Notes under the pieces: generated by a model
Seen by the model: only the letters and a program-made list of their open reading frames with translations
Told to the model about the DNA's origin: nothing
Database searches by the model: none
Part shown: positions 34,434-43,512 of the stretch, piece after piece
Position numbering within the stretch: the first letter of the stretch is position 1
How the letters are laid out: every line of letters begins with the position of its first letter
NCBI GenBank assembly: GCA_910586835.1
Contig: CAJUJU010000003.1
Location: forward strand, 25,820 to 89,819
Length of the DNA stretch: 64,000 nucleotides
Direction: 5' to 3'
From: an uncultured Acetatifactor sp.
GTDB taxonomy: Bacteria; Bacillota; Clostridia; Lachnospirales; Lachnospiraceae
Position numbers and translations under genes: made by a program

Positions 34434-36236
34434 GTGAGACAAAAGGAAAGCCGAATATCTGTTTGGGACAGAATGAACAGAGCGGTGGCGGTTATGGATA
34501 AGCTGCCGCTTTGGTGGATTGGTCTGCTGCTTTTCGGAGCGGTGTTTATTCCGCTGTTTATCTGGGGGGAGAATTGTGTGTTTCCGATTCATGACCAGCT
34601 GGATGAAACCATTTTGAGTTATATACTGAATGCAAGGCACTGGGGAGAAGGGGTGAACCTTTTTCCGGAGCTTCTGGGCGGGATCAATACCAGCGGAATG
34701 CAGCCCTCTGCGGTGCTTTTTATTCCTCTGTACAGATTGTTTTCAGCAGTAAACGCTTTTTTGATTCAATATGCCGTGGTATTCCTGTGCGGATTTTTTG
34801 GAATGTACCTTGCGATGAAGGAAATGACAGGCAGCAGTATTCTGGCTGTTGCCATGGGGGGATGCTTCTGTATGCTTCCGATTCCGCCGGTATATGGGTT
34901 GTCTGTCATGGGGGTTCCGTTCCTGCTGTGGTGCTTCCTGAACCTGTGGAACAGACGCAGGATTGTGTTTTCTTTTCTGTATCTTCTGCTTTTTGGTCTG
35001 ACTACACATTTGGTTCTGATTGGATATGTGGTGTTGGGGTTTTGGCTTCTGGCCATCCTGTGGTCACTTTTGAAAAAATGCTGTAACAGATGGATCTGTC
35101 TGGGATTTGGATGGCTGTTGCTTCTCTATGTGTTGGTTAACAGAAGCCTGTTTTATGAGCTTATTTTTGGCGGTGGCAGCTATGTGAGTCACAGGGAGGA
35201 ACTGGTGAACATGGCAATGCCTTTTTGGGAAGCAGTGAAGGGGCTGTTCCTGAACAGTGCCCAGCATGCGGACTCCCTGCATGGATATCTGATTCTCCCC
35301 ACTTTTGCTGCGTTGATTTTGGGCGTAGTTTTTTACAGACGATTGGATCAGAAAAGGAAAAAGCGCTGTATCGCGGCCGTAGCAGGAATGGGAATTCTGG
35401 TTGGGATCGCTGTGCTGTATGGAATCTGCAAGTGGCAGCCGGTGGTGGATTTCAGAAACAGCTGCAGCGGATTTCTGCGCTATTTTCAGTTGGAACGTTT
35501 TTATTGGTTGTATCCAGCGGGGTGGTATCTGGAGTTTGGGCTGTGTTTTTCTCTGTGGTGGGGTGCCGATACGCGGCAAGGCGGAGACAGGAAAGGAGCC
35601 GGCGGGTTCAGAGGTTTTCTTTGCAGTCCGTTACTGCAGGCGGCAATTTTGTTAATTATCCTTTTTCCAACTGCCTGGCAGATAATGAAGCTTTCCTATA
35701 TTTGGAGAAATGTGAATTATTATAATAATGGTTATGATATCACGGGGGACATTTCCTGGAAGAGCTTCTATGCCGACGACCTGATGCAGGAGCTGGAAGA
35801 TGTTATCGGCAGGGATAGGAAGGAGTATCGGATAGCGCATGTGGGGATGAGCCCGGCACCTGCTCTGATGCATGGGTTTTACACAGTGGATGGTTATTCC
35901 AACAACTACCCACTGGAATATAAACATGAGTTCCGAAGGGTAATTGCAAAGGAATTGGAGCAGGTTCCGGAGACGGCGGTTTATTTTGACGGTTGGGGAA
36001 GCAGATGTTATCTGTTCAATGCCGAGAGTGGATATGCTTATATGCTGGGGAAGAGGGATCGGATCCTGTATCATGATCTGGAATATGATATGACGGCATT
36101 GAAGGAGTTGGGTTGTGAGTATATCTTTTCCTGCGGGGAAATTTTAAATGCGCAGGAACTGGGGCTGGAGCTTTTGGGGTATTTTGAAACAGAAGATAGC
36201 TTCTGGGGTGTCTGGCTCTACGATTTGAGTCTGTAG
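34434..36236 (+). CDS. Large polytopic membrane protein, DUF6044-like
   Basis: A 600-residue protein with about 12 membrane helices and a soluble C-terminal part of about 170 residues. The first periplasm-side loop carries CVFPIHDQLDETILSYILNA followed by ARHWGEG. I associate this motif with the DUF6044 family of clostridial membrane proteins, from memory and not checked. The helix and loop layout suggests a GT-C-type transferase. AAGGAGGG followed by GTG at 34434 is the likely start; an ATG at 34410 lies upstream of that site. It is divergent from the minus-strand pair and begins the plus-strand series that continues to 55.4 kb. Confidence 0.62.
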   Translation: MRQKESRISVWDRMNRAVAVMDKLPLWWIGLLLFGAVFIPLFIWGENCVFPIHDQLDETILSYILNARHWGEGVNLFPELLGGINTSGMQPSAVLFIPLYRLFSAVNAFLIQYAVVFLCGFFGMYLAMKEMTGSSILAVAMGGCFCMLPIPPVYGLSVMGVPFLLWCFLNLWNRRRIVFSFLYLLLFGLTTHLVLIGYVVLGFWLLAILWSLLKKCCNRWICLGFGWLLLLYVLVNRSLFYELIFGGGSYVSHREELVNMAMPFWEAVKGLFLNSAQHADSLHGYLILPTFAALILGVVFYRRLDQKRKKRCIAAVAGMGILVGIAVLYGICKWQPVVDFRNSCSGFLRYFQLERFYWLYPAGWYLEFGLCFSLWWGADTRQGGDRKGAGGFRGFLCSPLLQAAILLIILFPTAWQIMKLSYIWRNVNYYNNGYDITGDISWKSFYADDLMQELEDVIGRDRKEYRIAHVGMSPAPALMHGFYTVDGYSNNYPLEYKHEFRRVIAKELEQVPETAVYFDGWGSRCYLFNAESGYAYMLGKRDRILYHDLEYDMTALKELGCEYIFSCGEILNAQELGLELLGYFETEDSFWGVWLYDLSL

Positions 36237-36291
36237 TGCAGAAATTTCCTGAGTATATGCTTTCCTTAATAATTCTTTAAAGCTTTGCGTG

Positions 36292-36319
36292 TTGTTTTAC
36301 GGATCTGGAAAATTATGAT
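36292..36319 (+). promoter_or_regulatory. Candidate promoter upstream of the sialyltransferase-like gene
   Basis: TTGTTT (36292-36297), 16-bp spacer and TATGAT (36314-36319) precede the ribosome site AGGAGGTG at 36340-36347. Confidence 0.55.
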
Positions 36320-36355
36320 AGAATGATTTTGTTTCCGGCAGGAGGTGACTACAGG

Positions 36356-37447
36356 ATGAGGAGAAAAAATACTGCAGAGTGGCCACGCATCTATGTATGC
36401 CACACATATTATCATGTGTATGTAACTTTTTTAAAGGAGCTGAACCTGCCGCAGAAGGAGCGGGGGCGGGCGTCGCTTGTGCTGTCGGGTCTTTCTATCA
36501 ATTTTGAAAACCTGAAGCAGCGGGTGGAATCTACAGGGCTGTTCCGTGAGGTTCTGGAGTTTGACGAAAAGCGGGAGGATTTTTTCCCGGAGCTGGCGGA
36601 GTACCGTAAAAATACAGGCAGTTTTGTGGGGAATCTGAGAAACCGTATCCGGTTTACCCGCAGATATGCGGAACTGGAGACTCCCTTTGTGCCGGTGGAT
36701 TTTCGGGAGTATCAGGATATTTATGTCTACTGTGACTCCGATCCCATCGGCTACTACCTGAATCAGAACAGGATATATTATCATGCCCTGGAGGACGGGC
36801 TGAACTGCCTGAAAAATTTCGACGCTGCCAGGTATGACAACAGGGGACATTTCCGGCTTAAGATGATTCTTTCCATGTATTTTAACTTGATTTTTGTACA
36901 GAACGGTTACGGGAAATACTGTCTTGACATGGAGGTCAACGATATCTCGGCAATTCGCTATCCCTGTCCCAGATATATTCAGCAGTCCCGGCAGGAGCTG
37001 GTGGATGGGCTTACGGAGGAAGATAAGCAGATTATCCTGCAGGCGTTTATTCGGGACAAGGAGAGACTGGAGCGTCAGATCGCGGATTGCGGCAGCGTGG
37101 GGAACAAGATACTGATTCTTACGGATCCCCTGTGTACGCTGGAGGTGCGGGAGAGAATCTTTCGTGACATCATTGCAAAATATGAGAGTGAGGGCACGGT
37201 CTTTTTGAAGCCTCATCCCAGGGATGAGCTGGATTATCGCAGGCTTTTTCCGGAGTATCCGCAGTTTGATGCCACGGTGCCCATGGAGATGCTGAACTTT
37301 TTTCCGGGACTCCGGTTTAAGAAGGCGGTGGCGGTGTTGACGGAGATTAAGGCGATCCGGTTTGCGGACGAGGTGGTAAGGCTTGGCGAGGATTTCATGG
37401 ATGTCTATGAGGAACCGATGATTCACAGACAGAACGAACAGATATGA
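36356..37447 (+). CDS. Sialyltransferase-type glycosyltransferase (GT52-like), candidate pseudaminyltransferase
   Basis: A 363-residue soluble GT-B-like enzyme. It carries the two motifs shared by bacterial sialyltransferases: Asp/Glu-Asp/Glu-Gly, here Glu146-Asp147-Gly148 in YYHALEDGLN, and His-Pro, here 287-288 in FLKPHPRDELDY. The start IYVCHTYYHVYVTFL resembles the GT52 lipooligosaccharide sialyltransferase group. These enzymes use CMP-nonulosonic acids. Because the locus makes CMP-pseudaminic acid and no sialic acid synthase was seen, the most likely donor is CMP-Pse. AGGAGGTG at 36340-36347 fixes the start. The lipid-linked-oligosaccharide flippase gene follows 25 bases downstream. The acceptor is unknown. 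Confidence 0.78.
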   Translation: MRRKNTAEWPRIYVCHTYYHVYVTFLKELNLPQKERGRASLVLSGLSINFENLKQRVESTGLFREVLEFDEKREDFFPELAEYRKNTGSFVGNLRNRIRFTRRYAELETPFVPVDFREYQDIYVYCDSDPIGYYLNQNRIYYHALEDGLNCLKNFDAARYDNRGHFRLKMILSMYFNLIFVQNGYGKYCLDMEVNDISAIRYPCPRYIQQSRQELVDGLTEEDKQIILQAFIRDKERLERQIADCGSVGNKILILTDPLCTLEVRERIFRDIIAKYESEGTVFLKPHPRDELDYRRLFPEYPQFDATVPMEMLNFFPGLRFKKAVAVLTEIKAIRFADEVVRLGEDFMDVYEEPMIHRQNEQI

Positions 37448-37472
37448 GCAATCATTTTCTGGGAAGGAAAGA

Positions 37473-39245
37473 ATGAAACAGATACTGAAAAAGTTGAATG
37501 TATTGTTGGATAAAAAACAGAAACAAACCATGGGCGGCCTGATCATACTGATGATCATCGGCGCCGCACTGCAGACTGCGGGTGTGGGGATGCTGGTGCA
37601 GGTGGTGACGGTGGTCATGGATCCGGCAGCGCTGGAGAAGAGCAGTCTGGTGGGATGGGTGTATGAGAGCCTTGGCTTTCGGGATTACAGCAAGTTTTGC
37701 GTTACGGTCATGGCAGCGCTTATCGGAGTCTTTGCCGTGAAGAACCTTTTCCTGTTCGTCCAGCAGAAGCTGACCTTTGCCTTTGTCTATACCAATCAGT
37801 TTCGCACCTCGGAGCGCATGATGCGCAATTACCTGCGCCGCGGCTACGAATATTATTTAAATGCGGACACGGCTGTGGTGCAGCGGAGCATTACGGCGGA
37901 TGTAAACAATATGTACGCGTTGATCCTGGCCCTGCTGCAGCTGATGTCGGACGGGGTGGTGTCCCTCTTTATCGTGTGCTACTGTCTGTCAAAGAGCGGT
38001 GTCATGACAGTGCTTCTGGCCGTAGTGCTGGTGGCGCTGATGGCGGTGATCAAGAAGGTGTTAAAGCCCGTGATGTACAAGGCGGGCAAGGACAATCAGG
38101 ATTATTACAGCGGCCTGTTCAAGTGGATCTCCCAGACGGTGCAGGGCATCAAGGAAGTGAAGGTGGCTGGTAAAGAGCGGTATTTTGTGGAGGAATACCA
38201 CAGGTGCGGCAAGGGTTATGTGGACGCGGTGCAGAAATACAGTCTGTACAACAATATCCCCAAGCTGCTTATCGAGACGGCCTGTGTGGCCGTGATGATG
38301 GGATATATGATCTTTCTGACGGTATCCGGCAGATCTACAGGGGATATGCTGGAAATCTTAAGCACCCTGGCGGCAGCGGCGTTTGTGCTGCTTCCCTGTG
38401 TGAACCGCATCAACAATCAGATCAACTCCATGGCTTATTTTGAGCCCTTTTTCATGGGAGTCAGCGACAATCTTCAGGATGAGATCACGGGTGAGAAGGT
38501 GGATATGTCCTTTGCTGCCGACGAGGAGGAAAAACTGCCTGTCAGGGAGCGGATTGAATTGAGAGGGATCACCTATGCATACCCCAATACCGACAAACTG
38601 ATTTTTGATCATGCGGATATGGATATTCCTGTGGGGGCCTCTGTGGGCATTGTGGGAACCTCGGGAGCGGGGAAGAGCACTATTGTAGATATCCTGCTGG
38701 GGCTTCTGGAGACCAGAGAGGGCAGTATCTGTGCCGATGGTGTGGATGTGAGGAAGAGCTACAGAAGGTGGCTGAAAAATATCGGCTACATTCCGCAGAT
38801 GATCTTTATGCTGGACGATACCATTCGAAAAAATATCGCCTTCGGCGTGCCGGAGGAAAAAATAGAGGAAGAGCGCCTGTGGGAAGTCTTAAAGGAGGCT
38901 CAGCTGGATGAGTTTGTCCGGTCTCTTCCCGAGGGGGCGGACACCGGTATCGGTGAGCGGGGCATCCGTCTTTCCGGGGGACAGAGGCAGAGGATCGGGA
39001 TTGCCAGAGCATTGTACCATGATCCGGAGGTGCTGGTGCTGGACGAAGCCACCTCCGCATTGGATAATGATACGGAGAAGGCAATCATGGAGGCCATCAA
39101 CAGGCTGCATGGCAGGAAAACGCTGATTATCATTGCCCACAGGCTGCAGACCATCGAGCAGTGTGATATGGTATACCGGGTGGAGGACGGAAGGATTCTT
39201 CGGGAATATGAACGACAGAGTAAAGAAGAAGGGATGAAGGCTTGA
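37473..39245 (+). CDS. ABC transporter, PglK/MsbA-type lipid-linked oligosaccharide flippase
   Basis: A 590-residue half-transporter with six membrane helices and a C-terminal ATPase. Walker A is GTSGAGKST at residues 395-403, the signature LSGGQRQRIGIARAL follows near residue 497, and Walker B plus D-loop read VLVLDEATSALDNDTE, then the H-loop IAHRLQT. Before the ATPase there is the FEPFFMGVSDNL segment. The sequence style (FEITGITYAYPNTDK-like RGITYAYPNTD, IPQMIFMLDDTIRKNIAFG) is like PglK, the Campylobacter flippase for undecaprenyl-pyrophosphate heptasaccharide. In this locus it probably exports the lipid-linked glycan. The GT2 gene that follows overlaps its stop by four bases. Confidence 0.85.
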   Translation: MKQILKKLNVLLDKKQKQTMGGLIILMIIGAALQTAGVGMLVQVVTVVMDPAALEKSSLVGWVYESLGFRDYSKFCVTVMAALIGVFAVKNLFLFVQQKLTFAFVYTNQFRTSERMMRNYLRRGYEYYLNADTAVVQRSITADVNNMYALILALLQLMSDGVVSLFIVCYCLSKSGVMTVLLAVVLVALMAVIKKVLKPVMYKAGKDNQDYYSGLFKWISQTVQGIKEVKVAGKERYFVEEYHRCGKGYVDAVQKYSLYNNIPKLLIETACVAVMMGYMIFLTVSGRSTGDMLEILSTLAAAAFVLLPCVNRINNQINSMAYFEPFFMGVSDNLQDEITGEKVDMSFAADEEEKLPVRERIELRGITYAYPNTDKLIFDHADMDIPVGASVGIVGTSGAGKSTIVDILLGLLETREGSICADGVDVRKSYRRWLKNIGYIPQMIFMLDDTIRKNIAFGVPEEKIEEERLWEVLKEAQLDEFVRSLPEGADTGIGERGIRLSGGQRQRIGIARALYHDPEVLVLDEATSALDNDTEKAIMEAINRLHGRKTLIIIAHRLQTIEQCDMVYRVEDGRILREYERQSKEEGMKA

Positions 39246-40270
39246 GGCTGAGTATAATCGTGCCTGTCTATAATATGGCGGCGGATGGAAAACTGAATTT
39301 CTGCCTGGATTCCCTGGTGGGCCAGACGATATCGGATTACGAAATTATTGCGGTGGATGACGCTTCCACAGATCATTCCCTGGAAATACTGCGGGAATAT
39401 GAAGCGCGGTACGAGTGGTTTCATGTGATTGCATCTCCTGTGAACAGACGTCAGGGAGGTGCAAAAAACGAAGGGCTGAAGGCTGCATCCGGCGAATGGA
39501 TCGGCTTTATTGACAGCGACGACTGGGTGGCGCCGGATTTTTACGAGAAGCTTCTTACCAGAGCCCGGGAGACAGGGGCTGACCTGGTGGGCTGTGATTA
39601 CAGCCTGGTGGCAGAGCACACCTTTTCCGTGGGCAGAATCGTGCGGAACAATACGGCGGATCAGACCGGGATCCTGGATGTGGAAAAACACAAAAAGCTT
39701 CTGATGCGTCCGGGCAGTATGGTGGTCAAGGTGTACAAGGCGTCGGTGATTCGGGAGAACGGACTTGACTTCCCGGAGGGGATCTTTTATGAGGACAACT
39801 GTGCCGGGTCCGTGTGGTCTCTGTATTTCCGGCATTTTGAGAGGGTGGAGGAGCCCCTTTATTACTACTATCAGCGCACCGGTTCCACCGTTCATCACAT
39901 TACGGAAGCAAAGTGCAGGGATCGGATGCGGGCCGCGGCGCTTTTGGTTGAACAGTGCAGGGACAGGGGGATACTGGAGGAATACCGGCAGGAGACGGAG
40001 TACCGTTTTGCGGAGCTGTATTATGTGATTACGCTTTTTTCCTACCTGCAGGGAGTGGTGCATCCCAGACTTTCCTTCGTGAGAGAGCTGCGCCGTGGTG
40101 TGGAGGAGCGATTCCCGGATTTTGAGCAGAACAGCTATTACAGAGTCAATACCGGATCTGAGGAGCAGAGGCTGATCGCCATGCAGGGGAGGTCGAATCT
40201 ACGGTTTTATCTGTACTATCGGCTGAAGCTGTGGGCGCGGAAAATCCGCTCCGGCCGGAGGAAGTCGTAA
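39242..40270 (+). CDS. GT2 glycosyltransferase (cytoplasmic, glycan assembly)
   Basis: A 342-residue family 2 transferase without membrane helices: LSIIVPVYNMAADGKLNFCL, DYEIIAVDDASTDHSLEIL, the AKNEGLKAASGEWIGFIDSD region with the metal motif DSDDWV, and FYEDNCAGSVWSLY as acceptor loop. The likely start is TTG at 39242, overlapping the flippase stop; no ATG exists before the conserved motif. It is the type of enzyme that adds sugars stepwise to lipid-linked intermediates or glycan chains. Acceptor and donor are unknown. Confidence 0.83.
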   Translation: MRLSIIVPVYNMAADGKLNFCLDSLVGQTISDYEIIAVDDASTDHSLEILREYEARYEWFHVIASPVNRRQGGAKNEGLKAASGEWIGFIDSDDWVAPDFYEKLLTRARETGADLVGCDYSLVAEHTFSVGRIVRNNTADQTGILDVEKHKKLLMRPGSMVVKVYKASVIRENGLDFPEGIFYEDNCAGSVWSLYFRHFERVEEPLYYYYQRTGSTVHHITEAKCRDRMRAAALLVEQCRDRGILEEYRQETEYRFAELYYVITLFSYLQGVVHPRLSFVRELRRGVEERFPDFEQNSYYRVNTGSEEQRLIAMQGRSNLRFYLYYRLKLWARKIRSGRRKS

Positions 40271-40313
40271 AAATAGCTTAGAGAATGATTATTATGCGCA
40301 AGAGGGTGTGTGA

Positions 40314-41012
40314 ATGAAGAAGTTGGCAATTATTACGGCCCGGGGAGGCAGTAAGAGAATTCCCGGGAAGAATATCAGGGAGTTCTGCGGGAAGCCCATA
40401 TTGGCCTATTCTGTGGAGGCGGCGGTTTACTCCGGCCTGTTTGACGAGGTAATGGTATCCACAGACGACAGAGAGATAGCCGAGATCGGAAAACAATATG
40501 GAGCGAGAGTTCCATTTTACCGAAGCGAAAGAACTTCTGACGACTACGCTACCACTAACGACGTACTGTTGGAGGTGCTGGAGGAATATGAAAAAAGGGG
40601 AGAGTACTTTGAGGCAGCATGCTGTCTTTATCCCACCGCCCCTTTTGTGACAGCGGAGAAACTGAAGAATGCCATGGAACTGTTGCTTGCGTCCGATGCG
40701 GATACGCTGATTCCGGTGGTGGCTTTTTCTTACCCGCCGCAGCGGGCTATGGTGGTGAAGGAGGACAGGCTGGTATTTGAATATCCTCAATATATAGATG
40801 CCCGCTCTCAGGATCTCACCCCTCATTACCATGATGTGGGACAGTTCTACTGCTTCCGAACGGAAGCCTACCGGAAAAACAAAAAGCTGATGTTGGGTAA
40901 TATTCTGCCTATGGTTATCTCCGAGCTGGAAGTGCAGGATATTGATAATCTCACCGATTGGGAGATTGCCGAGATGAAATACCGTCTGATGATGCAGAAA
41001 ACGGAGAGGTGA
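40314..41012 (+). CDS. pseF: Pseudaminic acid cytidylyltransferase, PseF
   Basis: The last step of the pathway: CTP plus pseudaminic acid gives CMP-Pse. The 232-residue product is a CMP-nonulosonate synthetase with the signature ITARGGSKRIPGKNIREF, STDDREIAEIGKQYGA, CCLYPTAPFV and IPVVAFSYPPQRAMV. The last segment and the QDLTPHYHDVGQFYCF motif are characteristic of PseF rather than NeuA, with which it shares a fold. AGAGGGTGTG precedes the ATG. The stop is followed five bases on by the FkbH-like gene start, so they are probably one transcript. Confidence 0.92.
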   Translation: MKKLAIITARGGSKRIPGKNIREFCGKPILAYSVEAAVYSGLFDEVMVSTDDREIAEIGKQYGARVPFYRSERTSDDYATTNDVLLEVLEEYEKRGEYFEAACCLYPTAPFVTAEKLKNAMELLLASDADTLIPVVAFSYPPQRAMVVKEDRLVFEYPQYIDARSQDLTPHYHDVGQFYCFRTEAYRKNKKLMLGNILPMVISELEVQDIDNLTDWEIAEMKYRLMMQKTER

Positions 41013-41017
41013 GAGAC

Positions 41018-42673
41018 TTGTCTGGAATTGCGCTTCTGTCAAACGTAAATATGAATATGGTGATTCGCATGTTGGGACGGAAGGTTTCGGTCTGGCAGGC
41101 GGAGGGCTATGGAAATGAGCTGGGAATCCTGATGAATCCGGACTCTTCCTATGCCCGGTTCCGGCCGGAATATACCTTTCTGGTCATGGATTTACTGGAG
41201 CTTCTGGAGCATGAGACAGAGCTCTGCGCGGCGGAGGAAAAGATTGCGGCCTGGTTTCGCGGGCTGGAAAACGCACTGAAGCCGGAGACGGTTTACTATG
41301 TGGCTGATGCCTGCCTCTGGGGAGCGGAGCTGTCTGTGATGGATGACAGAGGGCAGAGGGCAGCGTTGGAGCAGCTCTGGCAGAAATATCTGGATAGATT
41401 GCGGGGCGCAAAAGAGAATGTGCGGATTCTTCCCTACCGGCAGCTGCTGATCCGGCTGGGGGAGGAGAATGCTTTTTCCCCCAAGATGTGGTATATGGGA
41501 AAGGTGCTTTTGAGCAACGAGGCACAGAAGAGGCTTTGTGACCTGATTCTGGATAAATTGCGGATTGAGACGAGAACACCGAAAAAGGTGTTGGCATTGG
41601 ACTTGGATAACACGCTTTGGGGCGGGCTTGCGGGAGAAAATGACAACACTCCCATAGAGCTTTCGGAAGAGCATGGCGGGCTTGCCTACAAAAATCTGCA
41701 GCGTGTCATTCTTCAGATGCAGCGGCAGGGAGTGCTTCTGGTGATTGTGTCAAAAAACAACGAACAGGACGCACAGGAGATTCTGGAGGAGCATCCTCAT
41801 ATGGTGCTTAGGCCGTCGGCTTTTGCCGCCAGGCGGATCAATTGGAAAGCGAAGCACGAGAATATCCGGGAGATTGCAGGGGAGCTGAATTTGGGAACGG
41901 ATTCTTTTGTGTTCTGGGATGACAGCCCCGCGGAACGGCAGCTTGTCCGGGAGATGCTTCCCGAGGTGACGGTGCCTGAATTTCCGGAAAAGCCGGAGGA
42001 GCTGGCCGGAGCCATGGCGGAGATTTACAGGGAATATTTTGAGAAACCTGCGGTGACAGAGGAAGATTTGGCCAAGACGGCCCAGTACGCGGCCAATGCG
42101 GAGAGAAACAGACTGCGGGAGGAGACGGGCAGCTTTGAGGATTATCTGCGCAGACTTCAGATCGTTGTGACCAGAGAGATCCCGGGCAAGCATGTGGAGC
42201 GTCTGCAGCAGTTGGTGAATAAGACGAATCAATTTAATCTGACTACAAGAAGATATACCCGGGAAGAGCTGGAGGGGCTGCTTGCGGATGCCAAAAGAAA
42301 GGTGTATCTGTACAGTGTGGCGGATCGCTTTGGAGATAACGGTATTGTGGCGGCGGCGGTGGCGGCAGTGGACGGCAGGACAGCCGTGCTGGAAGAGTTT
42401 GTGATGAGCTGCCGGGTCATGGGAAAGAATATCGAGTATGGTATTCTGAATGATGTGGAGGAGGATTTGCGGTCACAGGGAATAGAGTGTCTGCGGGGTA
42501 TTTATCTTCCCACGGCGAAGAATCAGCCGGTGGAAAAACTGTATGAACGGCTGGGCTACAGCAGGATGGCCTGCGGAGCCGGAACCGAGGCAGAGGGGAC
42601 TGCGGAGGTGTACGAACTGCAGTTGGCAGAAAAACCGGAACGGGTTTGTTTTCTGAAGTTGAGGAATGCCTGA
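41018..42673 (+). CDS. FkbH-like HAD-IIIC phosphatase fused to a GNAT domain
   Basis: A 551-residue two-domain protein. After an N-terminal region of about 190 residues comes a HAD phosphatase with Asp195-Leu-Asp197-Asn-Thr in VLALDLDNTLWGG, then VIVSKNNEQDA and FVFWDDSPAERQLVREMLP. From about residue 400 a GNAT-type domain follows (VNKTNQFNLTTRRYTREEL, SVADRFGDNGIVAAAVAA). FkbH-type proteins build glyceryl-S-ACP from 1,3-bisphosphoglycerate in polyketide pathways and occur in other acyl-ACP systems. An ACP gene follows 23 bases later. The likely start is TTG at 41018, five bases after AGAGGTGA; the 41009 GTG has no site. It lies within the Pse genes, so it may make an unusual acyl group for the sugar. 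Confidence 0.87.
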   Translation: MSGIALLSNVNMNMVIRMLGRKVSVWQAEGYGNELGILMNPDSSYARFRPEYTFLVMDLLELLEHETELCAAEEKIAAWFRGLENALKPETVYYVADACLWGAELSVMDDRGQRAALEQLWQKYLDRLRGAKENVRILPYRQLLIRLGEENAFSPKMWYMGKVLLSNEAQKRLCDLILDKLRIETRTPKKVLALDLDNTLWGGLAGENDNTPIELSEEHGGLAYKNLQRVILQMQRQGVLLVIVSKNNEQDAQEILEEHPHMVLRPSAFAARRINWKAKHENIREIAGELNLGTDSFVFWDDSPAERQLVREMLPEVTVPEFPEKPEELAGAMAEIYREYFEKPAVTEEDLAKTAQYAANAERNRLREETGSFEDYLRRLQIVVTREIPGKHVERLQQLVNKTNQFNLTTRRYTREELEGLLADAKRKVYLYSVADRFGDNGIVAAAVAAVDGRTAVLEEFVMSCRVMGKNIEYGILNDVEEDLRSQGIECLRGIYLPTAKNQPVEKLYERLGYSRMACGAGTEAEGTAEVYELQLAEKPERVCFLKLRNA

Positions 42674-42696
42674 TGAAGCGGGCGGATGGGAGCGTT

Positions 42697-42924
42697 ATGA
42701 AGAAGAAAATCATTGATCTGATCGAGGAGGCGCTGAATGTGCCGAAGGGAACAATAACGGAAGATACCAGGATCGCGGACGTGGAGGAATGGGATTCTCT
42801 GGCGCATGTGATGATCATCGGTGAGCTGGAGGAAAAGCTGGGTATTTCCATTCCGCTGGAGGAGGCCGTGGAGCTCACGGGAATGCAGGAGCTGTTTGTC
42901 TGTGCCGGTATACAGACAGAGTAG
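42697..42924 (+). CDS. Acyl carrier protein of the glycan locus
   Basis: A 75-residue acyl carrier protein with the phosphopantetheine-attachment motif EWDSLAHVMII (Ser34) and the usual four-helix pattern (LIEEALNVPKGTITEDTRIA, LEEKLGISIPLEEAV). It is not the fatty-acid AcpP by context: FkbH-like and PseH genes flank it. ATG 42697 with GGGAG five bases upstream is the likely start; a frame from ATG 42673 overlapping the fkbH-like stop is an alternative that adds eight residues. It should carry the acyl group made by the FkbH-like enzyme. A phosphopantetheinyl transferase must be encoded elsewhere. Confidence 0.88.
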   Translation: MKKKIIDLIEEALNVPKGTITEDTRIADVEEWDSLAHVMIIGELEEKLGISIPLEEAVELTGMQELFVCAGIQTE

Positions 42925-42942
42925 ATAAGGACGGAGATCAGT

Positions 42943-43512
42943 ATGAGTGTGACGCTGCGGGACATCCGGGAGGATGATCTGGAAAAAATCATGAACTGGC
43001 GCATGGATCCGGATATCACGAGATACATGAACACGGATCCGAAGCTGACTCTTGCAGGACAGAGAAACTGGTTTGAGAAGGTGAAGGGTGACAGCAATGT
43101 CCGGTACTGGATGATCCTGGTGGACGGAGAGCCGGCGGGAGTGATCAATCTGACAGGGCTTGACAGTCCGAAGGGGGAACTGGGCTGGGCTTATTATATG
43201 GGAGAGAAGAGGCTGCGCAGCATACAGACGGCACTGGCATTGGAGATGAGCATGTACGATTATGTGTTCGGCGTGCTGAAAAAACGCGCCGTCTACGGGG
43301 ATGTATTCACTTTGAATAAGGGTGTGATTCAGCTTCATAAGCTGTGCGGCTGTGAAGTGGCGGAAGAAAAAAAGAAGCATGTCTGTAAAAACGGGGTGTT
43401 TTATGATGTAACCTTCCTGCGCATGACGGCAGAGCTGTGGAGCCAGGTCGGTTCTGGAAAAAAGTATGAAAAAATCGACTTTGACTGCGGAAGGGAGGCA
43501 GGCAGTGAATAA
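42943..43512 (+). CDS. pseH: UDP-4-amino-sugar N-acetyltransferase, PseH-like
   Basis: A 189-residue GNAT-family protein in the Pse gene set. The start (VTLRDIREDDLEKIMNWRMD, then PDITRYMNTDPKLTLAGQRN) is like PseH, which N-acetylates C4 of the PseC product with acetyl-CoA. Further segments GELGWAYYMGEKRLRSIQTA and FTLNKGVIQLHKLCGCE match the fold. Residues for acetyl-CoA (the usual R-G-x-G) are poorly conserved: here a GEKRLRSIQTA loop takes that place. Since an ACP gene lies 18 bases upstream, an acyl-ACP donor instead of acetyl-CoA is possible. It overlaps pseI by eight bases. Confidence 0.8.
   Translation: MSVTLRDIREDDLEKIMNWRMDPDITRYMNTDPKLTLAGQRNWFEKVKGDSNVRYWMILVDGEPAGVINLTGLDSPKGELGWAYYMGEKRLRSIQTALALEMSMYDYVFGVLKKRAVYGDVFTLNKGVIQLHKLCGCEVAEEKKKHVCKNGVFYDVTFLRMTAELWSQVGSGKKYEKIDFDCGREAGSE

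Noticed and set aside
40314..41012. Sialic acid (NeuA) synthetase
   Set aside because: Motifs and the neighbouring PseG, PseH and PseI indicate CMP-pseudaminic acid instead; no NeuB or NeuC was found.
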